DNA from: CAWCXF01 sp963799455
Lineage (GTDB): Bacteria; Pseudomonadota; Alphaproteobacteria; Rhodobacterales; Rhodobacteraceae
Length of the DNA stretch: 64,000 nt
Assembly (NCBI GenBank): GCA_963799455.1
Contig: CAWCXF010000008.1
Coordinates: 1,178,001 to 1,242,000 of the forward strand
Reading direction: 5' to 3'
Shown piece by piece: positions 53,612 through 61,393 of the stretch. How positions within the stretch are numbered: position 1 is the stretch's first letter; every line of letters starts with the position of its first letter. The notes under the pieces were generated by a model, which was given only the letters and a program-made list of their open reading frames with translations, made no database searches and was not told the origin of the DNA. Position numbers and translations under genes: made by a program.

Positions 53612-54143
53612 CGGAGACCCCCGGCTGGGAGGCGGCCACCGCCCGGCCGGTGCCGCCCGCCCGGTAGGCGGCCACCGCGTCCCACGCCCTCTCGGCGAGG
53701 AAGACGATCCAGGTGGCGCCGGCGAGCGGCCAGGCGCCGTAGATCGACAGCATCGGGAGCCCTGCGATCTCCGATCGCTGGCGCGAGCCCAGCACGGCGA
53801 AGTCGTAGCCCCAGATCACGAAGGTCAGCGCGACCGCCATCATGGCCGCGAGCACGATCAGCGTCATGGCGAGCTCGACGCCCGGCCGGGCGCTGTGGGG
53901 CAGCACGTCCACGTCGAAATGCGTGCCGTCGCGCACCGCGATCATCGAGCCCACGAGGATGATCCACACGAAGCAGAAGCGCGCGATCTCCTCGGTCCAG
54001 ATGTAGCGCGGCACGAGGCCGGTGTAGCGGCTGAGGATCTGCATCGCCACGGGGACGATCAGCGCCGCCATCAGCAGCGTCAGGACCGCCTTCAGGAGGC
54101 GGTGGTAGCCGTCGAGCAGGGCGCGCATGCCGGAACCCCCCAT
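53598..54143 (-). CDS. dctQ: TRAP transporter small permease DctQ
   Basis: Four-helix subunit of 181 residues. Segments are LLKAVLTLLMAALIVPVAMQ, ILSRYTGLVPRYIWTEEIAR (the conserved R-Y and WTEE motif), FVWIILVGSMIAVRDGTHFD, LAMTLIVLAAMMAVALTFVI and a final helix AGATWIVFLAERAWDAVA. The start is ATG 54143 or, five codons in, 54128. It lies between dctP and dctM and overlaps dctM. Confidence 0.9.
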   Translation of the reverse strand: MGGSGMRALLDGYHRLLKAVLTLLMAALIVPVAMQILSRYTGLVPRYIWTEEIARFCFVWIILVGSMIAVRDGTHFDVDVLPHSARPGVELAMTLIVLAAMMAVALTFVIWGYDFAVLGSRQRSEIAGLPMLSIYGAWPLAGATWIVFLAERAWDAVAAYRAGGTGRAVAASQPGVSDGPR

Positions 54144-54194
54144 GCGGACGGCCCGCCCGCGAGGGACGGGCCCGACGGGCGAGGCCTCGCGGCC

Positions 54195-55202
54195 CTACTC
54201 CACCGCCTCGATCGCCTCGAGCACGTCGGTGGCGCCGAGCTCCTCGGCGTAGGCGGCCTTGACCGGCTCGGCCAGCTCGAGGAGCCGGTCGCGGTCCACG
54301 AACTCGTGGGTCACGAGCAGGCCCGCCTCCTCCATCGCCGCGAGCTTCTCGGCGTCCTCGCGGCTCTCGATCTCGCGGCCGAGCTGGCCGCCCGCCTTGC
54401 CGGCCTCGAGGACGCATCGCTGCTCCTCGGGGGTGAGGCGCTCGAAGGTGGCGTTGGAAAAGGCGATCGGGCGCACGGTGATGGCGTGGGCGGTCTTGGA
54501 GATGTGGGGCCCGACCTCGTAGAACTTCATCTGCTCGATGCCGGCCGCCTCGTTCTCGGCCGCGGCGATCACGCCGGTCTGGATGGCGTTGTAGACCTCG
54601 TCGTAGGCGATCACGGAAGGAGCGGCCTGGATCGCCTCGAAGATGCGCGTCTGGATGGGCGCGCCCATGACGCGCATCGGCAGGCCCTCCAGATCCTCCA
54701 GCGTGGTGACGGGGCGGTCGGCGATGAGCTGGCGCGTGCCGCCCCCGGCGTAGCCGATCAGCCGCACGTTCGCCTGCTCCAGGACATCCTGGGCCAGCGG
54801 CGCCAGCGCGTCCTGCTCCATCACCTTGCTCCAGTGGTCGAGGTCGCGGAACAGGAACGGCATGTCCATCAGCGGGGCCTTCTGGGAGAAGGTGGACATG
54901 TGCGACGGGCTGACGATGGCGTAGTCCACCGCGATGCCCTGGCTCATGTTCTCGAAGTAGTCCTTCTCCAGCCCCAGCTCTGAGTTGAGGTGCAGGTCGA
55001 AGGCGAGCGAGCCGCCCGAGCAGGCCGCGGCCTCCTCCTCGAAGCGGCGCAGCGCCTTGGTGAAGGCGTGGTCCTCGTCGAACTGCACCGCGCCGACGAG
55101 GGTGGTCTGGGCGCCGGCGGGCGCGGCGGTCACGGCGACGGTCACGGCGGCGGTCACGGCGGCGGCGGTGCAGGCGAGCGACAGGGCGCGCAGCGTCTTC
55201 AT
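54195..55202 (-). CDS. dctP: TRAP transporter substrate-binding protein DctP
   Basis: Periplasmic binding protein of 335 residues. The signal peptide contains a short tandem repeat (AAVTAAVTVAVTAAPAGA) from a duplicated gcggtcacg element. The mature part reads VGAVQFDEDHAFTKALRRFE, ELGLEKDYFENMSQGIAVDY and PLMDMPFLFRDLDHWSKVME. It continues with the family Arg region DLEGLPMRVMGAPIQTRIFE, VIAYDEVYNAIQTGVIAAAE and FSNATFERLTPEEQRCVLEA. ATG 55202 has gggaggaa upstream. It is first in the dctPQM-dehydrogenase operon. Confidence 0.92.
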   Translation of the reverse strand: MKTLRALSLACTAAAVTAAVTVAVTAAPAGAQTTLVGAVQFDEDHAFTKALRRFEEEAAACSGGSLAFDLHLNSELGLEKDYFENMSQGIAVDYAIVSPSHMSTFSQKAPLMDMPFLFRDLDHWSKVMEQDALAPLAQDVLEQANVRLIGYAGGGTRQLIADRPVTTLEDLEGLPMRVMGAPIQTRIFEAIQAAPSVIAYDEVYNAIQTGVIAAAENEAAGIEQMKFYEVGPHISKTAHAITVRPIAFSNATFERLTPEEQRCVLEAGKAGGQLGREIESREDAEKLAAMEEAGLLVTHEFVDRDRLLELAEPVKAAYAEELGATDVLEAIEAVE

Positions 55203-56515
55203 GGCGGTTCCTCCCGGGCGTCGTCGTTCGATCGACGTGCTCTTGCGGCCCGATGAGCTTGGCAGACCGCTCGCGCGCTGTCTAACCGAAAGCGACGGCG
55301 CGGCGCCCGGCGGCCCGGACACGGCCGTGCGCGAGGATATCGATCCGGCGCTGGGAGGCTCGGCTTCGTCGGAACCCCTCGATCGGTCGGAGCCGCTCGT
55401 CCGATGTCTCGGCCACCGGACGGCGGAGCCCGGTCCTTGGGGCCCGATCCTTGGGGCCCGATCCTTGGGGCCCGATCCTTGGGGCCCGATCCTGGGGCCC
55501 GATCCTTGGGGCCCGATCCTTGGGGCCCGATCCTTGGAGATCGCGTCGCGCCCACGGCGCCGCGACGGAAGAGGGCGGACGTCCGGTCTGACCCCGTCAG
55601 CGGCAGAGCCAGGGCGGGCGTTCGTCGATGCCGATGATCGCGTGGCCCGGAACGCGGGCGAGCGTGTCGCCGGGGCGGGCTTGGGATCGACGCCGCGAAG
55701 CTTGACCGTCTCGGCCAAGATGCGGGCGACGGCGGCAGCGCGGCCGCCGGCCCGCCGACCCGCGCCCGATGAGGTTCCTCCGGTGAGGCCGAGACCCGTC
55801 CCGGACGAGACGGGCGCTGCGCGGATCGCGGTTCGCCGAGGAGCGGATCATCGCGATCCTGGCCGAGCGGGAGCGCGGCGCGGCTGCGGCGCTCGCCGGG
55901 TCGGCCTTCCGCAGCGCCTCGACCGGCGCCATCGCGTCACCGGCCGTCGGGCCCTCGTGGCTCTGCGTGGCGTCGGACGACTCCCCCCTCGCCGCGCATC
56001 CCGACGGCCACCCCGGCCTCCACCCGGAACTCCACCACCTGCGTGGACGCGACCCTGCTGCGACGCCCGCGCCCCGGCCCGATGGCTCTCCCGCGCTTTG
56101 CGTGGCGGGCGGCCTCGCGGGGCCGGGCGCCCGTGATCGACCGGGCCCGCGAACGCCACGATGACGAGCAGGCGCGGACCCGACGTCCATTTCGAAGCAA
56201 GGGCGGCCGTGCCCGGAGCAATTCTTCGTCCCAGGATCCACGCGAAGCGCGGGGGAGCCGGCCCGGTGGACGCTTCGGGATGGATCCGCGGGCCCGCAGG
56301 GGAGCGTGGGATGGGCGAGAGGCGACGACGGGAAGGTCGGCGGTCGAGCGCGAGGCGGTGGATCGAGGACGCGCGGACCCCTCCGGGCCCCCGACGATCG
56401 GCGCGGGAGGGGCCGAGTCCCGGGTGCGGGCGGCCCGGTTCGACCGCCTCCGGGGCGTCGGCGGGTGAGGCGTGGCCTCTCGCGGGCCCGGCCCGGCCCC
56501 GGCCCGGCCCCGGTC
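55203..56515. other. Gene-free region between dctP and transposase remnants
   Basis: Apart from the 14-bp repeat array, no gene, RNA or IS end is recognised. Translations in all frames are Arg/Pro/Gly-rich. A minus frame near 56000-56060 reads RVASTQVVEFRVEAGVAVGM, possibly another decayed mobile-element piece, but it is too short to name. The dctP promoter should lie in its first 200 bases. Confidence 0.45.
55434..55537. repeat. 14-bp tandem repeat upstream of dctP
   Basis: Seven copies of ggggcccgatcctt in a row, one of them lacking a T. Each unit contains the palindrome gggccc. It lies about 230-335 bases upstream of the dctP start, at the edge of the transposase graveyard. It is not a multiple of three, so it is unlikely to be coding. 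Confidence 0.92.
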
Positions 56516-57265
56516 GGGGTCGGGCGGGGGCGGCTCGGCCGTCGAGCCGGCGCCGGCGCGTCATGTCGCAGGCCATGTCGGCGAGCGTGATCGCGGCCCG
56601 GGCGCGGCCCGGGCCGACGGCGCGGATGGTGAGGCCCGGGCGCGCCTTCTGCCGAGCGAAGACGGGCTCGATCCGCGAGCGCCCCGCCGCGCGGCGAGCG
56701 AGTCGGCGGGCGCGGGCCGCGGCGCGGCGGGCGCGGCGTCGGCCGGCCTCGGGCCTCGGGCCTCGGGCCTCGGGACGGTGGATGCGGCTTCTCGTGCCGG
56801 GCTCGGTGAGCCGGGCCTCGTTGTCGGGCCTCGGAGCCGGGCCTCGTTGTCGGCCGAGCGGTCAGGCGCTGCGGGCCCAGGCGTCGCGGGCCGTGCCGGC
56901 CCTCTGGATCAGGCCCTCGCGCAGGCGGGCGCCGTCGTGGCGGGTCGCGTCCGTGACGGCCTGGGCGGCGGACGATGGCGTGCATTCGGTCGATCGAGCC
57001 GTGGGCCTCGCGGCCGGACAGGGGCACCGCGAGGGCTGTCGGCTCGGCCCCGCCGGCGCGCGCCTTGGGCTTCGAGCGTTGCTGGGCTTCGAGCGTCGCG
57101 GCGTCCAGCGCGCCTCCACGTCCTTCTGGCGGGCGCGGCGCCGGCCTCTCGGGCCAAGGCTCGGCGGCGCTCCGCCCCGCCTCGACCCGCGCCTTCTCGT
57201 GGCCCGGAGGCGCCGGGGTCCGTGAGGCGCTGGGCCCGTGAGGCGCCGGGGTCCGTGAGGCGCTT
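56516..57265 (-). pseudogene. Decayed IS5-family (IS1106-like) transposase
   Basis: Pieces in successive minus frames follow the order of an IS5 transposase. First is HEKARVEAGRSAAEPWPERP (about 57200-57140), then KDVEARWT and AVPLSGREAHGSIDRMHAIV. Next come QAVTDATRHDGARLREGLIQ with AGTARDAWARSA (to 56862) and DNEARLTEPGTRSRIHR. Last is the C-terminal RSRIEPVFARQKARPGLTIR with ITLADMACDMTRRRRLDG (about 56650-56530). Several frameshifts and internal duplications break it. These include a 24-bp repeat at 57208-57231 and 57241-57264 and a duplicated gacaacgaggcccggctc near 56815-56860. Confidence 0.72.
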
Positions 57266-57267
57266 TC

Positions 57268-57357
57268 ATGAGGAGGACGGCCGTGTGCGTCATGGAGCCG
57301 TCCGGCAGGCTGGTGCGCGAGGCGTCGATCGACACCGCGCCCGGCGCCATCGAAGGC
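57268..57357 (+). pseudogene. Possible IS110-family N-terminal fragment
   Basis: A plus-strand stretch translates as RRTAVCVMEPSGRLVREASI then DTAPGAI, resembling the N-terminal catalytic start of IS110 transposases (KTAVCVMDxxGRxVREA). Only about 28 residues are recognisable; downstream frames do not continue convincingly. It could be chance, since the complementary strand lies between two other transposase remnants. Confidence 0.3.
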
Positions 57358-57529
57358 GATCGCGGCGGACGGCGGACAGGTCGAGCAGGAGGGCCTGGAC
57401 GCGAGGAGCGCCGCAGATCCCGCCGCTCCAGGCCGCGGATCATGCGGATGGCCTCGAGCAGGGCCTGGTCGGCCTCGCTCCTCGCGCCTCCGGGGCTGTC
57501 GGGGATCGTGTGTGGGAGGCCAACGCGTT

Positions 57530-58288
57530 CGGCAGGCCTTGGAGGGTCGCCGAGGACGATGGCGGGCTGGCTCCTGGCCTCGGACCACTCGCGCGGCGGC
57601 CGCTCGCGGTCTTCGGGCGCCCGGCTCGGCACCAGGCGCGGCAGTTCGGCCGCGGCCTCGTCGGAGGCGAAGCGCCCTCGCGCCCGCGCCGCGTGGCGCC
57701 GCTGGGAACTCAGCGCCTCGACGGCGTTGGCGGCGGCGGTGGTGGCGGCGTCGGTGGCGGCGTCGGTGGCGGCGTCGGTGGCGGCGTCGGTGGCGGGGGC
57801 GTTGGCGGGGGCGTTGGCGGCGGGGGGCGATCCGGCGCACGGCCTCGGGGGAGGCGGGGGACGGCACGACCCGGTCCCGGCGGCGCCGCGAGCTCTGCGC
57901 GACGGCGGGGCGTCGCTCTCTCCAGGGGCCGGCCTCGAAGGCCGCCAGCGCCGCGCGCCTGGCCTCTCCGCGGTCATGCGAGGCGCCCGGAAGCTGGGAA
58001 GGCAGAGACCCTTGCGCAGCCTCGGGACCGCCAGCTCGACCCGGCCGGCACGCTCGGCGGGGCGGCCGTCCACCAGACGCCCGCCTCTTCCGCCTCCCCC
58101 CAGCCGCGTTCGCGGCACCCGTTCCGCTGGTTCTCCCGCAGTGGCGTGCGGGCGCCCTTCGGCGCCCGTGGCCGCCTCCACCTCGCGCTCCATCATGCGC
58201 TCAGCCGCAAGGCCGGCATGTCGCGCGCAAGATCGCTGTCCGCGTCCTTCTCGACCAGCTCCAGAAGAGCCATCCGCTCGTCGGTCAT
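57530..58288 (-). pseudogene. Decayed IS256-family (Mutator) transposase
   Basis: The N-terminus from ATG 58288 reads MTDERMALLELVEKDADSDL, then after a one-base loss RMMEREVEAATGA, and in another frame KGARTPLRENQRNGCRERGW followed by GRVELAVPRLRKG. The central catalytic part is missing. The C-terminal region resumes as AALAAFEAGPWRERRPAVAQ and NAVEALSSQRRHAARARGRF, and ends PPREWSEARSQPAIVLGD. This matches the order of IS256 transposases, with the conserved TTNAxEALN site overrun by a 12-bp repeat expansion at 57732-57815. Confidence 0.75.
57732..57815. repeat. 12-bp tandem repeat expansion in IS256 remnant
   Basis: Seven consecutive 12-base units: ggcggcggtggt once, ggcggcgtcggt four times (57744-57791) and ggcgggggcgtt twice. 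On the minus strand they encode (A-T-D-A)n and (A-N-A-P)n. They sit just where IS256 transposases have the conserved Thr-Thr-Asn-Ala before EALN. Confidence 0.9.
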
Positions 58289-58549
58289 CGTCGTCTCCGC
58301 TCAGGTTCCAGCTCTCGCCACCCAAACCTCCACCCGCAGACCCGCGACGGCCGCCCGGCCCGTCGCCAGCGGCCTCCCACACCACCCCCAGGGACACGGC
58401 CCCAGACCGCCACGCGCGGCACCCGCTCGCGGACCCCCTCAGCACCCGGCCCGTCGCCCGGACCGGCCCCGCATCGCGGCGCCCATCCCCCCGACCTCGC
58501 CCCAGACTGGATCGGGCCCGAACCGCGTCGGGGGGCCGCGTCCCTCGGA

Positions 58550-58845
58550 CGAGCGCGGCCTCCCGCGAGGCATGCCCCGTCGGGAGCCGGGCGTCCTCGC
58601 GCCGCAGCCGCGCGCTCTCGGCCGCCGGGCCGGCCGGGGACGGGCCCGGCACCATCGGCGCGGCGCGGCGCCGTGCCGCTCCCGGCCCGCCGCGGCGCTG
58701 GCTCCGCCGTCCGCGGCGCCTCGTGCGGCCCGCGCCCCCCGGCCGCCCCGACGATCGTCAGCCCGCTCACGCGCACCCGCTCCACCGCCTCGCGTCCGAA
58801 CGCCTCGGGGAACTCCCGCCGTCGTCCGCCCTCGCCCATCCCCCC
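58550..58845 (-). pseudogene. Decayed IS3-family OrfA
   Basis: The minus strand reads GGRRREFPEAFGREAVERVR and VSGLTIVGAAGGRGPHE, which is the helix-turn-helix start of an IS3/IS911-type OrfA. After a frame change AAESARLRREDARLPTGHAS follows, the leucine-zipper-like region (usually EIARLRREnxRLrmErdiLKK). No OrfB is seen nearby. Frame changes show it is dead. Confidence 0.65.
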
Positions 58846-59598
58846 CTCCCCCAGGGCCTCCCGACCCTGCTCGAAGCGTCCACCGGACCTGGGCAGGGCC
58901 ACCTCCTGGCGGAGCGTGCGGGTGGCGGGCCGGTCACGACGCGGGCGGCGCTCAGGATGGTCATGGCGCATCTCCTCGGGCTCTCGCGCTGCGTCGCGCC
59001 ACGGATGCGCGCGCGCGCCCCGCACAGCGAGAAGCGACGGCACCCCAAGACCGCCCCGCGCCTGGTGCGACGCCAGGGCCTCGGCATCCGCAGGTCGTCC
59101 GGTCCGGGGGCGGCCCGGCGAGGGAGAGGGCGGCAGGCTCGCAGGGCCGAGGCGCCACGCGGGCGCGGACGACGACTCTCGGGCGGAGGGCTGCGGGCGG
59201 AGGGCTGGGCGGTCGGAGCCGCGTCGAGCGCGACGGCGAGCCAACGGCCCAGGACGGGCGCATGACAGGCCGCATCGGGCGGCCACCGGGCCGCCGGATC
59301 CCTCGCTGCTCCGGCGGGGGGATCCGCATGACGCCGCGATCCTGGGCACGGTGCGCTCCGGACTGCCCAAGTTTCGCGCCCGAGGGTGATCGGGGCCGGG
59401 ATCCTCGTCCGCACGCTTCGATCGCTGCGGCGGGATCGGTCATCCATGCGGGGCCCTCGGCCTCTCGTCGGGGCGACGCCCGCGTCGCGCGGCCGGCCGC
59501 CTGGGCCGAGCGCGCGATCATCCGGACCACCTGCGGCCGCCGACCGACGCTTCAGGAGCCGTCGCCGACCGGCCTCGACGCATGGGATGCCACCGCCG
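58846..59598. other. Gene-free spacer before urtA
   Basis: About 750 GC-rich bases with no gene recognised. Translations are Arg/Pro-rich and no further transposase motif is clear. The urtA promoter should lie in the last 200 bases, but no box is evident by eye. Confidence 0.45.
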
Positions 59599-60897
59599 AT
59601 GACGCTGCCCAAGATCTCGCTCTTCGCCACGCTCGCCGCCTCGGCCTGCGCCACCGCCGTCTCCGCCCAAGCTCAGGACTGCGCCCAGGACGGGCCGATC
59701 AAGGTCGGCGTGCTGCACTCGCTCTCGGGCACCATGGCGATCAGCGAGACGACGCTGAAGGACACGATGCTGATGCTGATCGACCAGCAGAACGAGAAGG
59801 GCGGCCTCCTGGGCTGCGAGCTCGAGGCCGTGGTGGTCGATCCCGCCTCCGACTGGCCGCTCTTCGCCGAGAAGGCGCGCGAGCTGCTGAGCGTGCAGGA
59901 GGTGGACGTGATCTTCGGCAACTGGACGAGCGTGAGCCGCAAGTCGGTGCTGCCGGTGCTGGAGGAGCTCAACGGGCTCCTCTTCTACCCGGTGCAGTAC
60001 GAGGGCGAGGAGTCCTCGCGCAACGTCTTCTACACCGGCGCCGCGCCCAACCAGCAGGCGATCCCCGCGACCGACTACATGATCGACGAGCTCGGCGTGG
60101 AGAAGTTCGCGCTTCTGGGCACCGACTACGTCTACCCCCGCACGACCAACAACATCCTGGAGGCCTACCTGAAGGAGCGCGGGATCGCCGAGGAGGACAT
60201 CTTCGTCAACTACACGCCCTTCGGGCACTCCGACTGGTCCAAGATCGTGGCCGACGTCGTGGCGCTCGGCGCGGACGGCAAGCGGGTGGGCGTGATCTCG
60301 ACCATCAACGGCGACGCCAACGTGGGCTTCTACAAGGAGCTCGCGGCGGCGGGCGTGTCGGCCGACGACATCCCCGTGATCGCCTTCTCGGTGGGCGAGG
60401 AGGAGCTGTCGGGCCTCGACACCTCCGACCTCGTGGGCCACCTCGCGGCCTGGAACTACTTCCAGTCGGCCGACACCGAGGCCAACGACGACTTCGTGGC
60501 GACCTGGAAGGAGCGCATGGGCGAGGACCGGGTGACGAACGACCCGATGGAGGCCCACTACATCGGCTTCAACATGTGGGTGCAGGCGGTCGAGGAGGCG
60601 GGCACCACCGAGGTCGACGCCGTGCGAGAGGCCATGTATGGCCAGGAGTTCCCCAACCTCACCGGCGGCACGGCCGTCATGCTGCCCAACCACCACCTCT
60701 CGAAGCCCGTGCTGATCGGCGAGATCACCGAGGACGGGCAGTTCGACATCGTGTCCCAGACCGAGGAGATCGAGGGCGACGCCTGGACCGACCACCTGCC
60801 CGAGTCCGCCGTGCTGACCTCGGACTGGCAGGCGCTCGACTGCGGGATGTACAACACCGAGACCGAGACCTGCGTGCAGATCAAGTCGAACTACTGA
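59599..60897 (+). CDS. urtA: Urea ABC transporter substrate-binding protein UrtA
   Basis: Periplasmic urea receptor of the branched-chain amino-acid-type ABC family, 432 residues. A signal peptide (FATLAASACATAVSAQAQ) precedes IKVGVLHSLSGTMAISETTL, LMLIDQQNEKGGLLGCELEA, FAEKARELLSVQEVDVIFGN, WTSVSRKSVLPVLEELNGLL, YPVQYEGEESSRNVFYTGAA and ISTINGDANVGFYKELAAAG. HYIGFNMWVQAVEEAGTTEV is also present. These segments are diagnostic of UrtA. ATG 59599 begins homology. It is followed by urtB after a 496-base spacer and then urtC, giving the standard urtABC order. Confidence 0.96.
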   Translation: MTLPKISLFATLAASACATAVSAQAQDCAQDGPIKVGVLHSLSGTMAISETTLKDTMLMLIDQQNEKGGLLGCELEAVVVDPASDWPLFAEKARELLSVQEVDVIFGNWTSVSRKSVLPVLEELNGLLFYPVQYEGEESSRNVFYTGAAPNQQAIPATDYMIDELGVEKFALLGTDYVYPRTTNNILEAYLKERGIAEEDIFVNYTPFGHSDWSKIVADVVALGADGKRVGVISTINGDANVGFYKELAAAGVSADDIPVIAFSVGEEELSGLDTSDLVGHLAAWNYFQSADTEANDDFVATWKERMGEDRVTNDPMEAHYIGFNMWVQAVEEAGTTEVDAVREAMYGQEFPNLTGGTAVMLPNHHLSKPVLIGEITEDGQFDIVSQTEEIEGDAWTDHLPESAVLTSDWQALDCGMYNTETETCVQIKSNY

Positions 60898-61393
60898 CGT
60901 GCGCGCCGTCCAAGGGGGGCGCCGCGGCGCCCCTCGCCCGACCTCCGGCCTGGGGCCGATCGCGCGGGCGGCGATCTGCCGGATGCGTCCCGCGGCAAAA
61001 CCGGCACGGCTCGTGCGGGCCCCCGCCCTCGCGGCCCTGCCGCGCGTCCCCGAGGGCACCCGCGCCCGAGGGCCGCTCGGGCAGCGGCGCGTCGTCGGGC
61101 GAGGCGCTGGGTCGGCACCGGCCGACCTGGGCCTGTCCGCGTGGCCGGCGACGGCTCTCCGCCGGATCCCGGCCTCGACGCCGCGCGCCGCCGACCCGGA
61201 GGCCGCCGCGCGGGTGCCCGGCGACGCCGCGCGTCGAGCCGGGCTGGCGGCGGGCGCCCTTCGAGCGCTCCTCGCGGCACCGCTCCGCCTCGTGACGGGG
61301 GCCGGTGTCGGGGCGCTGCTCGGGCGGAGCGCCGCGTCCGGACCGGTCCTCCAGGGACCGCGCCCGGAGCGGGCGAGCGATCCCCTGCGCTCC
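60898..61393. other. Gene-free spacer between urtA and urtB
   Basis: The urtB frame is open from 60899, but the translation is Arg/Ala/Pro-rich and unlike any UrtB. I read it as spacer, longer than usual for this operon. No hairpin or RNA is recognised. Confidence 0.5.

Noticed and set aside
55434..55537. CRISPR array or iteron origin
   Set aside because: The 14-bp units have no spacers, and there is no replication initiator gene or AT-rich stretch nearby.
56472..61295. 1607-codon plus-strand frame
   Set aside because: It runs through transposase remnants and urtA out of frame; no continuous domain.
60899..61393. N-terminal extension of UrtB
   Set aside because: Arg/Ala/Pro-rich and unlike UrtB; the signal-peptide-like start is at 61394.
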